A stretch of 51,338 nt of DNA from Bifidobacteriaceae bacterium. Lineage in GTDB: Bacteria > Actinomycetota > Actinomycetes > Actinomycetales > WQXJ01. The stretch is taken from the NCBI GenBank assembly GCA_031281585.1, contig JAITFE010000022.1:1-51338 (forward strand). Reading direction: 5' to 3'. A program made the translations under genes and the position numbers. The notes beneath the pieces are model-generated. The model saw only the letters and a program-made list of their open reading frames with translations, did not search any database and was not told the origin of the DNA. This document shows, in pieces, positions 1 to 8,930 of this stretch; within the stretch, counting starts at the first letter, position 1, and every line of letters begins with the position of its first letter.

Positions 1-345
1 GTGTTCCCCGCCGCCCGGCTGCCCCCCGCCGCCGGGGTGTTCGCCGCCGGGTGGGTCTACGCCGCCGGGTTGGTCGCCGCCGCCGGGTTGGTCGCCGCCG
101 CCGGGTTGGTCGCCGCCGCCGGGCTGGTCCCCGCCACCAGGCTCATCGCCGCCGCCGGGTTGGTCGCCGCCGCCGGGTTGGTCGCCGCCGCCGGGTTGGT
201 CCCCGCCGCCGGGTTGGTCCCCGCCGCCGGGTTGGTCGCCGCCGCCGGGCTGGTCTCCGCCGCCTGGTTGATCCCCGCCGCCGGGTTGGTCGCCGCCGCC
301 GGGCTGGTCCCCGCCGCCGGGTTGGTCGCCGCCGCCGGATTTGGC
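1..345 (-). repeat. Hexapeptide-coding tandem repeat (GGGDQP)n linker
   Basis: An imperfect 18-bp tandem repeat inside the GH101 gene. On the minus strand it encodes about 18 copies of Gly-Gly-Gly-Asp-Gln-Pro, with variants such as GGEHP, GGVDP and GGDEP. The repeat is still running at the window edge. It probably acts as a flexible, slightly acidic spacer that carries the catalytic domains away from the cell wall or joins them to a C-terminal anchor. Tandem units of this kind change copy number easily. Confidence 0.9.
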
Positions 346-3300
346 CCTGACTTCGAAGACGCCCGTGGCGGCCACTTCGCCGTCCACCATGGCCTGGACC
401 GTGTGCGGGCCCGTGGCCAGGTCGTCCGGGATGGTGCCCGTGACCGTGCCGGTGCCGTCAGCCGCGATCGCCGTGGAGCCCAACACCACCGTGTCGGAGT
501 GGATCACCACTGTGACCTGGTCGCCGGCGGTGAAACCGGTCAGGTCCACCGTCAACTGGGCACCCTGTTCAACCGAACTGGCATGGGACATCGCGGGCAC
601 GGCCGGCGGCTGGCAGGAAGACGGGTCGTCCTCGGCCCGCTCGGCGGGCGGGAAGCCCGCCTCGTCCAGGGTGGTCGAACCGTACAAGCGGACCTCGGCC
701 GCCGAGCCGTAACCGCCGCCCGACTTCTCGGTCAACTCGACCAGGCGCACATATTGGGCCTGGACGGCGGTGAACATGACCACCTGCATGGCCCGGCTGT
801 CACCCGTGTCGAAGGCGCCCGCTTTGGCTTCAGTCCAGTTTGAGCCGTCCAGCGACACTTGGATCTTGTAATTCTTGATCCAGCCGTTGTTGCCGGACTG
901 CCGAGGTTGGTAGCCCAGCCCCTTGACCGTTCCGACCACGCCAAGATCGAGTTGCAGCCAGTGGTTGTCCTTGGCGCCGCCGGACCACTTGGTGTGCCAG
1001 ATGGTGGACGGGTCGCCGTCAACGGCGTTGGACGCCGGCCCTTCAGCACCGGAAGTCGACTGCTGCTCGTCCGCGGTCGCCTTCAAGGTCGCGGACGGGA
1101 TCACCCCGTCCAACCCGACCGCGGCGTCAACGCCAGACCGCGCGACCTTGACCGCGCAGCCGTTGAAATAGGTCGCGTCGAATTCGAACGGCACACTGGT
1201 CCCGGCCGCTTCGACCGGCACTTTCACCAGCCACGAAGTCTTGGCCGTGGCGCCGGGGGCGACCGAATCGAAGTGGTTGCCGTTCTCCTGGGCCACCTCG
1301 ACCGTCCACTCTTCCGGCAGGCCGATCAAGCGCATGACCAGGTTCTGGGCCGCAGTCGCCTCGACGTTCGTGAACGAGGTGGTGATCCGGTTCGAGCCGG
1401 GGCTCAAGAAAGCGCCGTCCGGGGATTGCAGAACCGCGCACACCGCAGGCTGATCGGATTCTCCCAGGTCAACAATCTTGAAGTTGTCCAGCATGAAGTC
1501 GGCTTTGTCGTTCTCGGCGGTGAGCTTGCGCAGCCCAACCCACGGGTCGCCGCAACCGGCCACGTATTCCTCCACGTGGTCTGCGGTCTGAACCGGATTG
1601 ACGGTCGCGGCCAACGGCGTCACCAAGAGCTCCGTGGAACTGAGGAACCCGCCGCCAACCTTGTCCACGCCACGCACCCAGGCGTACGTGTTCGGGAAGG
1701 ACGTCTGGTAGTCGAACTCGACCCGGACCTTGTGCCCCGCCGGAATGGTCACCGTGGACGGCACGGTCCGGTAGACCAGGCCGGCCCGCTCCTCATGAGA
1801 CTTGAGCGAGTAAAGACCGTCGATGACGTCGTCGACCGCCAGGCCCTTTTGCGGCCCGGTGGTGAACGGCTGGTTCTTGTTCTTCCACTCGTGCTGGGTG
1901 AACGGCTCGTTCAGTTTCGAGATGACGGTGCGCGGGTCGGTTTGGCCGCCGGCGTCGCCGTGGATGAACGGTCCCCAACCGGGCTGGTTGCCCTCGAAGT
2001 CGGCCCAAACCAACTCGGTGCCAACCGCCGTGGTCCCGGAGGCGACCCGCGTGGTGTCCGCGAAAACGCGGGCGTCGTCCAACAACACGCGCGCCGCGCC
2101 AGCCTTCGCGGAAACCTTCGCCGTCACCTCGCCGGAGTCGGGAGCGGTGAAGTGGACAACCGCGCGCTGCCCGTAGGTTTGGACGCGCGCGTCTGCGGCA
2201 ATCAGGTTCTTCAGCGGCGAGATGTCGAAGGTCCGCTGGGTGCCGCCGGCCGCAATGGTGACTGCGCGGCGTTGGCCCTTTTCAATCTCGACGTCAATCC
2301 CGAACGTGTAGCGTCCGCCCGGCTGCAGGCCCTTGACGGTCTGAGAAATCGAAGAGTTCTCAGCGCCCAGCAGAACCACGTTGTCGCCTTTGTCGGTTCG
2401 GGACAAAGCGGCGCCGCCGGTCGGGTTCCATTTGGCCAGCGAACCGGAGTTGAAGCCCGGGTCCGCCACGCCGTGCTCGCCAACATAGGAGGCGGCGGGC
2501 AACGCCACCGCGCCGCCCACCGGCGCGAGCACGTAGGGGACGCCCGCTTCTGCGGCGACCGTGACACTGCCGCCCTGGGCGGTCACGGTTGAGACCTTGA
2601 CCCGCCCCTGATCCGTCAACTTGAACAGCTCGAAAGCGGAACCACCGGCGAACGCGCTGGTCAACGGCCAGGTGGTGGTGCCGCCCGCGGGCACGTAGAG
2701 GTACATTTTGACCGGGTTGGACGGGCTGGTCACACCGGCCGGGGTCGAGGATTCGCCCCACGGCAGGAGATAAGAGTCGCCGCGGGCCACAACCGCGCCG
2801 TCCATTTTGACGACGCGCTGGCCGTCCTCTATAGCGGCGGTCACTTCGACCTGGCCGTCGCTCAGGGACGCCGTCTTGTCGACGTCCCATTCCATCAACT
2901 CGTAGTGCTGGAGGAACTTGGTCACAACGTTGTTCGCCCAGATGTTCTTGTAGAAGTCGTTCCAGGAGCTGTGCCCGGTCCAGCCTTCGAAGTCCACGAT
3001 CGCGGTGCCGCCCAGCAGCGGGTCGGTGTTCCAGATGTCGCGGTCGGTGTTGGCTATGAACCGCAGCATGTCGGAGTTCAGGCCCTTGTTGGTCTTGCCG
3101 CCGTAGTTCTTGTCGGCCGACCAGTGCGACCAGGTGGAGGTGCCCTCAAAGGCGTAGGACCATTCGGACGCGACTTCGAACCCGATCCCTTGGGAGGGTG
3201 CCCACAGGTTCTTGACCAGCGCGTCTGAGACCCAGCCGGAGGAAAGGTAGCCGTCAATGTAGACGCCGTCCAGTTGGGGCGATTCGTCCCTGAGCTCCTT

Positions 3301-5211
3301 CAGACGGTCGAGGGCCTGGCCGGACGCCAGGTCGTAGGTCTGGTCGATCGACACTTCTGCGCCCAGCCAGTTCCACCCCAGGCCCTGGCCTTTGATCAGA
3401 TCTTCGGCGAAGTGGTTCGCCTCCGGGTAGGCGCCGGACAGGTTGACGTGGACCGCGAAGTCGGCGTTGTACTTCTTGCCCTCCGCGATCAGGTGGTTGA
3501 ACTCCTCCAGGCCGCCGGCGCGGACATTGAAGTTGCCGCCGTAATCCGGGTGGGCCGAGTCGTGGCCTTCGGCCTGGTAGCCCTTCTCCAGCACCCACTG
3601 GCCCAAGCCGTCCGTGGTCATGGCGATCCGCTGGATGTTGTCCAAAGTCTTGCGGAACGGGTTGGTCGCGGTGGCCCCGAAGTTGAACGGGATGCGCTGA
3701 ACCACGCGGTCCGCCACCCGTTCGTGCCCCAGCGGGCGCTCCATCAGCGAGCGGTAGACAATGGCGCCGTCCTGCCAGTCGGTAACGCCGTTCTTGTTCC
3801 CCGCCTCGTCCGTGGCCAGCAGAATTGTGGCGCGCGGCAGTTCGTAGGGGATCACACGGGGGTCGGGGTTGGCCGGCGGGTCCGCCGTGCTCGCGGCCTT
3901 TGCCCAGACCGTCCACGGCCCAACCCACAGCCCGGCTTGCACCACGCCGGCGCCGGCCGCGCTGATCCGCGTCTCCAGGCGATGGTCCCAGCCGCCGCCG
4001 TTCTCCTCGCGCATGTCGCCGGTCGCGTTCGTGATGATTGAGCCGGTCAGCCCGCCGCCCGTGATGAACCCGTAAGGCGTCCCCACAACGGCGCCGTCCG
4101 GTTTGGCGGACCCGGTGATCTTGATGTAGGCGTCGGATTTGACGGTCGAGTCGGCCGAGATGACCGTCCGGTCAAGCTCCGCGTCGCCTTGGTCGGAGGT
4201 CACCGTCAGCAGGCGATGGTCCGGGATCGCGATTTGGTCCACAAGGTTGGCCTTCGCGCCCTCGATCTTGTCGATGGTGAACTCGACCGTGTTGTCGTCT
4301 TTCACCGCGATCGTCGAGGTGATCGCCAGGTTGTCCAGTTCCGCCAGTGTGGACTTCCAAGTCGCCGATGCCGTCGTCGAGCTTTCCAGCACCGTGGTGG
4401 CCGTGTAGTCCTTCATTGAGCCGCGCGGGCCGATCGAGAAGGTGTCCAGGACGGCGTCTTGCCCCGCCATGGTCTTGGCACCCAGTTCGTATTCGACCAC
4501 CTGCGGGAACTCCTCGGCGACCGTCACCTTCAGGCCCTTGCCGTTGGTCAGCTCTTTGGGCGTGGCCGTTGTCACCGGCGGGCCGGGCGGCTGGGTTGGC
4601 GTAGTGTCGCCTATGGCCATGGCCCTAAGTTCGCCGATCGCTGCCACCCAGCTGGTGTTGTAGGTGCTGGCCGCCTCGAACTTGACGTAGCGGCCTTTGA
4701 CGGGCGCGGCGAAGTCCACCGGGTAAACCACAGAGTGCGCGCTGGGGCGGTTGGTTGAGCCGTAGTCCATGGTGCCCTCGGCCACCGGGGCGTCCCAGCC
4801 GTCGTTCGTCTCGGCCACCGTCTTGTCGTCGGTCACGTAGACCGCGTAGTCCTTGATCGGGCCGTTGTTTTGGGCTTTGACCGAGTAGAGCACGCCGGTC
4901 AGGTCGAAGCTGCCGCCCACGTCAATGGTGACCCAGGCCGGCAGCGTGCACTGCCCGCCGGTGGGGCAGAGGCAGCTCCACTGCGAGGTGTAGTCGCCGT
5001 CGATGGCGCCCAACGCCGTGCCGTCTTTGTAGCCGGGTCCCGGCCAGGGGGCGGATTCGCTGGAAAACGCCACCACGGCGTACTGCTTGTAGTCAATCTC
5101 GTGAGGTATGGGGTCAGCCAGTGCGGGCATGGCGCCGGCCAAAATGACCGTCAGTGTTGTGGCGCCGGCCGCCAGGCTGCGGCGGAGCCGCCGTCCCGTG
5201 GTCCCTGTCAT
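1..5211 (-). CDS. Endo-alpha-N-acetylgalactosaminidase, GH101, partial (C-terminus beyond left edge)
   Basis: An exported glycosidase that should release the core-1 disaccharide Gal-beta-1,3-GalNAc from mucin-type O-glycans. The ATG at 5211 has GGAG eight bases upstream and opens a signal peptide (twin Arg, hydrophobic core, cleavage near ALA-DP). At least 1737 codons are open to base 1. Domain order read by eye: discoidin/F5-8C-like domain (about residues 30-170), GH101 core, a NEW3-like segment (about 1255-1360), a second F5-8C domain (about 1375-1520, with AVDGDPSTIW), an Ig-like segment, then a Gly-Asp-Gln-Pro linker. In the core, D653 in GVYIDGY fits the family nucleophile and E683 in ASEWSY the acid/base. 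These assignments come from spacing, not alignment. The wall anchor or last domain is not visible. It diverges from the importer and phosphorylase genes for its product. GH101 is secure; the domain edges are approximate. Confidence 0.93.
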   Translation of the reverse strand, partial: MTGTTGRRLRRSLAAGATTLTVILAGAMPALADPIPHEIDYKQYAVVAFSSESAPWPGPGYKDGTALGAIDGDYTSQWSCLCPTGGQCTLPAWVTIDVGGSFDLTGVLYSVKAQNNGPIKDYAVYVTDDKTVAETNDGWDAPVAEGTMDYGSTNRPSAHSVVYPVDFAAPVKGRYVKFEAASTYNTSWVAAIGELRAMAIGDTTPTQPPGPPVTTATPKELTNGKGLKVTVAEEFPQVVEYELGAKTMAGQDAVLDTFSIGPRGSMKDYTATTVLESSTTASATWKSTLAELDNLAITSTIAVKDDNTVEFTIDKIEGAKANLVDQIAIPDHRLLTVTSDQGDAELDRTVISADSTVKSDAYIKITGSAKPDGAVVGTPYGFITGGGLTGSIITNATGDMREENGGGWDHRLETRISAAGAGVVQAGLWVGPWTVWAKAASTADPPANPDPRVIPYELPRATILLATDEAGNKNGVTDWQDGAIVYRSLMERPLGHERVADRVVQRIPFNFGATATNPFRKTLDNIQRIAMTTDGLGQWVLEKGYQAEGHDSAHPDYGGNFNVRAGGLEEFNHLIAEGKKYNADFAVHVNLSGAYPEANHFAEDLIKGQGLGWNWLGAEVSIDQTYDLASGQALDRLKELRDESPQLDGVYIDGYLSSGWVSDALVKNLWAPSQGIGFEVASEWSYAFEGTSTWSHWSADKNYGGKTNKGLNSDMLRFIANTDRDIWNTDPLLGGTAIVDFEGWTGHSSWNDFYKNIWANNVVTKFLQHYELMEWDVDKTASLSDGQVEVTAAIEDGQRVVKMDGAVVARGDSYLLPWGESSTPAGVTSPSNPVKMYLYVPAGGTTTWPLTSAFAGGSAFELFKLTDQGRVKVSTVTAQGGSVTVAAEAGVPYVLAPVGGAVALPAASYVGEHGVADPGFNSGSLAKWNPTGGAALSRTDKGDNVVLLGAENSSISQTVKGLQPGGRYTFGIDVEIEKGQRRAVTIAAGGTQRTFDISPLKNLIAADARVQTYGQRAVVHFTAPDSGEVTAKVSAKAGAARVLLDDARVFADTTRVASGTTAVGTELVWADFEGNQPGWGPFIHGDAGGQTDPRTVISKLNEPFTQHEWKNKNQPFTTGPQKGLAVDDVIDGLYSLKSHEERAGLVYRTVPSTVTIPAGHKVRVEFDYQTSFPNTYAWVRGVDKVGGGFLSSTELLVTPLAATVNPVQTADHVEEYVAGCGDPWVGLRKLTAENDKADFMLDNFKIVDLGESDQPAVCAVLQSPDGAFLSPGSNRITTSFTNVEATAAQNLVMRLIGLPEEWTVEVAQENGNHFDSVAPGATAKTSWLVKVPVEAAGTSVPFEFDATYFNGCAVKVARSGVDAAVGLDGVIPSATLKATADEQQSTSGAEGPASNAVDGDPSTIWHTKWSGGAKDNHWLQLDLGVVGTVKGLGYQPRQSGNNGWIKNYKIQVSLDGSNWTEAKAGAFDTGDSRAMQVVMFTAVQAQYVRLVELTEKSGGGYGSAAEVRLYGSTTLDEAGFPPAERAEDDPSSCQPPAVPAMSHASSVEQGAQLTVDLTGFTAGDQVTVVIHSDTVVLGSTAIAADGTGTVTGTIPDDLATGPHTVQAMVDGEVAATGVFEVRAKSGGGDQPGGGDQPGGGDQPGGGDQPGGGDQPGGGDQPGGGDQPGGGDQPGGGDQPGGGDQPGGGDEPGGGDQPGGGDQPGGGDQPGGGDQPGGVDPPGGEHPGGGGQPGGGEH

Positions 5212-5370
5212 GTAATCCACTCCGTCGTAGGTAGATCGCGCCTGGGGCCACGCTGCGAACTGAACAGGCTCGAAACTACAGCCCTTGATCGTTTTCGTCA
5301 AATCTGCTCGCGTACGCGCACACTTGCTCGCGGCGATTCGTCGGTGAATCTGCGTGGCGGTGAGTGATTT

Positions 5371-5386
5371 TGTGGTTTGGATCACA
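5371..5386. promoter_or_regulatory. CRP/GlxR-like operator (imperfect)
   Basis: TGTGG-N6-TCACA lies between the divergent GH101 and transporter genes. It matches the TGTGA-N6-TCACA recognition pattern of cAMP-receptor-type regulators (GlxR/Crp in actinobacteria) with one mismatch. It is 160 bp upstream of the GH101 start and 290 bp upstream of the binding-protein start. The rest of the 464-bp gap (5212-5675) holds no ORF that looks real. Confidence 0.5.
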
Positions 5387-5470
5387 TTTTGGCCGGCTCG
5401 AACACGCCCGCGAGCCCTTGTCGGGCACCGTCTGGCCGCCGAACTGGCCGCTGCGACTAGGTTAAACGGA

Positions 5471-5490
5471 CCTGTGACCAACATCACAGG
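5471..5490. promoter_or_regulatory. CRP/GlxR-like operator (perfect palindrome)
   Basis: CCTGTGA-CCAACA-TCACAGG is a perfect 7-6-7 inverted repeat with both TGTGA/TCACA half-sites intact. It lies about 190 bp upstream of the substrate-binding-protein start. It is a strong candidate for cAMP-dependent or catabolite control of the mucin-sugar locus, possibly acting with the weaker site about 100 bp to its left. A TTGACG near 5510 could be a -35 element for the rightward operon, but no convincing -10 was identified. Confidence 0.62.
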
Positions 5491-5675
5491 CGAAAACCGC
5501 TCAATCCGCTTGACGCCGTGCTTGGCCCTGCGCAAGTATTGCTTACGGCTGCTCTATCTTGCCGTGAATCGCGCGTAATCGCTCACGACGTCCTAGGCGG
5601 CATTTGGACAAATGAAGCTCGGTGCGGGCCGCCGGTTTTCACGTCGGCTAGGGTCCGCTTCCGGAAGGAGAAACA

Positions 5676-6995
5676 ATGAGGTTATCGGGGAAGGCCGCCG
5701 CAGTCATCGCTGGAACAGCTGTGCTCACGCTCAGCCTGGCCGCGTGCGGCGGAACAAAAGAAAACGAAACGGGTAACAACAAGACGCCGGCCAAGGGCGG
5801 CGAACCCGTCACGGTCACCTGGTGGGGTTGGGCGCCGGGCTACGAGGCGGCAGCGGGGGCGTTCAACGCCGCCCACAAGGATGTTCAAATCAAGTTCGAG
5901 CAGATCAGCTCCGGCAGCCAGGGCGGCTACGACAAAATGTTGACCGCGGTCAAGGCGGGCAACGCGCCCTGCCTGGGCCAGGTGGGCGCGGAGACATTCA
6001 CCAGCTTCCTGGCCCAAGGCGCCCTCGAGGACGTCAGCCAATACGTCACCAGTGCCAAGGACGACTTCCCAGAGGCGGCCTGGAAGACCGTCTCGCTGGG
6101 CGACAAGATCTACGGCATCCCGGTCGACTCCGGCACCATGGGCATGTTCTACCGCGCGGACCTGTTCGAACAGTTCGGCCTGACCGTGCCGACCACCTGG
6201 GACGAGTTCAAGGCCGCGGGCCAGAAACTGCACGCCGCGGACGCCACCAAGTACATCGCCAACCTGCCCACCGACGCCTACAACTTCTCGGGCTACTCCT
6301 GGCAGGCCGGCGCGCGCTGGTTCTCCGCCGCCGATGACGCCTGGCAGGTCACAATCGACTCGTCCGCCAACATCAAGGTCGCCGACTTCTGGCAGTCGAT
6401 GGTGGACGAGGGAATTGTCTCCACATTCCCCAGCTGGGACGCCGCCCTCAACGCCGCCTGGTCTGACGGCACCGTCCTGGCCGAGGTCGGCGCGGTCTGG
6501 ACCGCCGGCATCCTCGAGAGCGAGGCCAAGAATTCGGCTGGCAAGTGGGCCGTCGCCCCAATGCCCCGGTGGGCCGGGTCGGACGAGGTCGGCAACGTGG
6601 GCGGTTCGCCCAACGCCGTGCTGAAGGGATGCAAGAACCCGAAGGAGGCCGCCGAGGCCGCCCTCTGGCTGTCGACCAACGCCGACTCCCTCAACCTGAT
6701 GATCAACGAGGGCGGGCTCTACCCGGCCTCGACAGCGGGCCAGGCGCTCCCGGTCATGAAGGAAGGCCGCGAGTTCTTTGGCGGCCAGGCGATCTTTGAG
6801 GTCTTCGCCAAGGAGTCAGCCAAGGTCAACCCGGATTGGCAGTGGGGACCGGTCATGACCGTGACCAGCTCCGCGCTGGCGGACGGCCTGGGCAAGGTCG
6901 CCAACAAGTCCGGCACCGTCGCGGACGCGTTCAAGTCGGCGCAGACAAAGACGGTCGATGAGATCGAGGCGCAGGGTTACGCCCTGAAGAAGTAA
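5676..6995 (+). CDS. Sugar ABC transporter substrate-binding lipoprotein (likely galacto-N-biose/lacto-N-biose)
   Basis: A family-1 extracellular solute-binding protein of 439 aa. The start follows AAGGAG with good spacing. The N-terminus has positive residues, a hydrophobic stretch and the lipobox LAAC-GG, so the mature protein should be lipid-anchored at its cysteine. The body has the features of carbohydrate-binding receptors, including a WWGW motif early in lobe 1 and GVFYRADLF-like and WLSTNAD-like segments. The ligand is inferred from context: two permeases and a GH112 phosphorylase follow, and a GH101 that releases galacto-N-biose lies upstream. No ATPase gene is present, so a shared MsmK-type ATPase elsewhere probably powers import. 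Confidence 0.9.
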   Translation: MRLSGKAAAVIAGTAVLTLSLAACGGTKENETGNNKTPAKGGEPVTVTWWGWAPGYEAAAGAFNAAHKDVQIKFEQISSGSQGGYDKMLTAVKAGNAPCLGQVGAETFTSFLAQGALEDVSQYVTSAKDDFPEAAWKTVSLGDKIYGIPVDSGTMGMFYRADLFEQFGLTVPTTWDEFKAAGQKLHAADATKYIANLPTDAYNFSGYSWQAGARWFSAADDAWQVTIDSSANIKVADFWQSMVDEGIVSTFPSWDAALNAAWSDGTVLAEVGAVWTAGILESEAKNSAGKWAVAPMPRWAGSDEVGNVGGSPNAVLKGCKNPKEAAEAALWLSTNADSLNLMINEGGLYPASTAGQALPVMKEGREFFGGQAIFEVFAKESAKVNPDWQWGPVMTVTSSALADGLGKVANKSGTVADAFKSAQTKTVDEIEAQGYALKK

Positions 6996-7006
6996 CGCCC
7001 AACCAA

Positions 7007-7047
7007 CCGGGGGCGGGACGGCCGTTCAAGCGGTGTCCCGCCCCCGG
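7007..7047 (+). other. Intercistronic stem-loop between binding protein and permease
   Basis: A perfect 13-bp GC-rich inverted repeat (arms 7007-7019 and 7035-7047, 15-nt loop) lies 12 nt after the binding-protein stop and is not followed by a T-run. Such hairpins commonly protect the 3' end of the binding-protein mRNA or cause partial termination, giving more binding protein than permease. That role is inferred. Confidence 0.7.
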
Positions 7048-7085
7048 CCCTTATCAGACCCGGTCCGGATCGAAAGGTGAGACCT

Positions 7086-8045
7086 GTGGCTGTGATTACC
7101 AAAGCGCCCCCTGGGCCGCTCGCGAACGCCGGCCCCGTGCGCCGACCCCGGCGCGCGGGCCACCGGACTGCCCGCACCGCCATCCGCCGTGCTTGGCCGT
7201 TCGCGCTGCCCTTCCTGGCCCTGTTCCTGGCCGTCTACATAATCCCAATTTGCTATTCCGTCTATCAGTCGCTCTTCACCGTCTCCCGCTCCGGCCTGGG
7301 GTTGACCGCGGCAGAGCCGAAGTTCGCCTGGTTCGCCAACTACGCCAGGGCCTTTGAGGACCCGGCGTTCATGGGCTCGCTTGGCCGGGTCCTGTTCATC
7401 GGCGTGATCCAAGTGCCCGTGATGCTGGTCCTGGCATTGGTGCTGGCCTTGTTCATCGACTCGAAGATCGCGCCCGGTACCAAGGCGTACCGGATCATCT
7501 ACTTCCTGCCCTACGCCCTGCCCGGAGTGATCGCCGGCCTGATGTGGTCGTTCCTCTACGCCCCCAGCCTCTCCCCCATAGTGCGGGGCTTTGAGGCGCT
7601 CGGCTGGAACGTCGACTTCACACGGGACGGCGTGCTGCCGTTCTCCATCATGAACATCCTGACCTGGGCCTGGACCGGCTACAACATGATCATCATCTAC
7701 TCCTCGCTGCAGTCCATCCCGCCCGAGGTCATCGAGGCGGCCGCGATCGACGGCTGCTCCGGCTGGAACGCGGCCTGGAAGATCAAGGTGCCCATGGTGC
7801 GGCCCGCGATCATCCTGACGGCGGTCTTCTCAATCATCGGCACCGCCCAGCTCTACAACGAGCCGGTCACCATGAAGGCCATCGCCCCGAACCTGTCCAG
7901 CGACTACACACCCCTGATGTCGGCGCTCAAAACGCTGACGTCGAACTTCCCGTACTCGGCCACGAAGGCGGTCATCCTGGCGCTCTTCATTGGCCTGTGT
8001 TCGGCCCTGTTCTTCCGTTTGACCAGGCAGAAGGATCCGTCATGA
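7086..8045 (+). CDS. Sugar ABC transporter permease, MalF/MsmF type
   Basis: An inner-membrane subunit of the importer, 319 aa. The GTG at 7086 is preferred because AAAGG lies eight bases upstream; the in-frame GTG at 7077 overlaps that site. About six membrane segments follow a basic, Pro-rich cytoplasmic N-terminus. The EAA loop that contacts the ATPase is visible as VIEAAAIDGCSGWNAAWKI in the second half. The stop overlaps the next start by four bases (ATGA), so the two permeases are translationally coupled. Confidence 0.92.
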   Translation: MAVITKAPPGPLANAGPVRRPRRAGHRTARTAIRRAWPFALPFLALFLAVYIIPICYSVYQSLFTVSRSGLGLTAAEPKFAWFANYARAFEDPAFMGSLGRVLFIGVIQVPVMLVLALVLALFIDSKIAPGTKAYRIIYFLPYALPGVIAGLMWSFLYAPSLSPIVRGFEALGWNVDFTRDGVLPFSIMNILTWAWTGYNMIIIYSSLQSIPPEVIEAAAIDGCSGWNAAWKIKVPMVRPAIILTAVFSIIGTAQLYNEPVTMKAIAPNLSSDYTPLMSALKTLTSNFPYSATKAVILALFIGLCSALFFRLTRQKDPS

Positions 8046-8902
8046 GCCATTCGGTCACACCTTTGCAACGGATTTCGCCCACCTCCAAAGCCGTGGTCAT
8101 GTTCGTCATGACCCTGTTCGCGCTGTACTGCTTGGCGCCGGTCTGGTGGCTGATAGTCGGCGCCACCAAACCGGACGGCACCTTGTTCACCGGCAGCGGC
8201 TTTTGGTTCACCGACATCTCCATAGTTGAGAACCTGCGCACCTTGTTCCAGGCCCAGAACGGCGTCTTCCTGTTCTGGATCCGCAACTCGCTGGCCTACG
8301 CCGTGGGCGGCGCGCTGGTCTCCACGTTGATCTCCGTCATGATGGGCTACGCCCTGGCCAAATACCCCTTCCCCGGAAGGGGCGCGGTGTTCGGGGCGGT
8401 GCTCGCCGCCGTCTTCATCCCGGCCCCCATCTTCGCCATCCCGCTTTACCTGATGTTCTCCGGGTCCGGCCTGATCAACACCTTCTGGTCCGTTTTCATC
8501 CCGTGCATCGTCAGCCCGTTCGGCGTCTACCTCTCCCGCATCTACGCGGCCGAATCGGTGCCGGACGAGGTGATCGAGGCCGGGCGGATCGACGGCGCCG
8601 GCGAACTGCGGATCTTCTTCAAGGTCGGCATCAAGATGATGGCGCCCGCCATGCTGACCATCTTCTTGTTCCAGTTCGTCTCGATCTGGACCAACTACCT
8701 GCTCCCGTCGCTGATGTTGGCGGACGCCCGGCTCCAGCCGGTCACGGTCGGCCTGATCGCCTGGCAGCAGTTGCGCGGCAATCCGGTGGGCTATTCGACG
8801 GTTGTGACCGGCGCCTTGGTGTCCGTCCTGCCGATCGTCATCTTGTTCCTGTCGCTGCAGAGCTTCTGGTCCAAGGGCCTGGCCGCGGGAGCCATCAAGT
8901 AA
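8042..8902 (+). CDS. Sugar ABC transporter permease, MalG/MsmG type
   Basis: The second membrane subunit of the importer, 286 aa with about six TM segments. Its EAA loop reads VIEAGRIDGAGELRIFFKV. It starts inside the stop codon of the first permease and ends 28 bp before the phosphorylase gene. With the upstream binding protein and permease it forms a complete family-1 (CUT1) importer apart from the ATPase. Confidence 0.92.
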   Translation: MSHSVTPLQRISPTSKAVVMFVMTLFALYCLAPVWWLIVGATKPDGTLFTGSGFWFTDISIVENLRTLFQAQNGVFLFWIRNSLAYAVGGALVSTLISVMMGYALAKYPFPGRGAVFGAVLAAVFIPAPIFAIPLYLMFSGSGLINTFWSVFIPCIVSPFGVYLSRIYAAESVPDEVIEAGRIDGAGELRIFFKVGIKMMAPAMLTIFLFQFVSIWTNYLLPSLMLADARLQPVTVGLIAWQQLRGNPVGYSTVVTGALVSVLPIVILFLSLQSFWSKGLAAGAIK

Positions 8903-8930
8903 GAAACCGCCGAACCGAGAGGCCAGCAAC

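Noticed and set aside
859-2592. Plus-strand 577-codon open frame and other long plus frames under 1-5200
   Set aside because: They are antisense to the GH101 gene, whose minus frame gives coherent glycosidase and discoidin motifs; the plus translations are Arg/Gly-rich without motifs.
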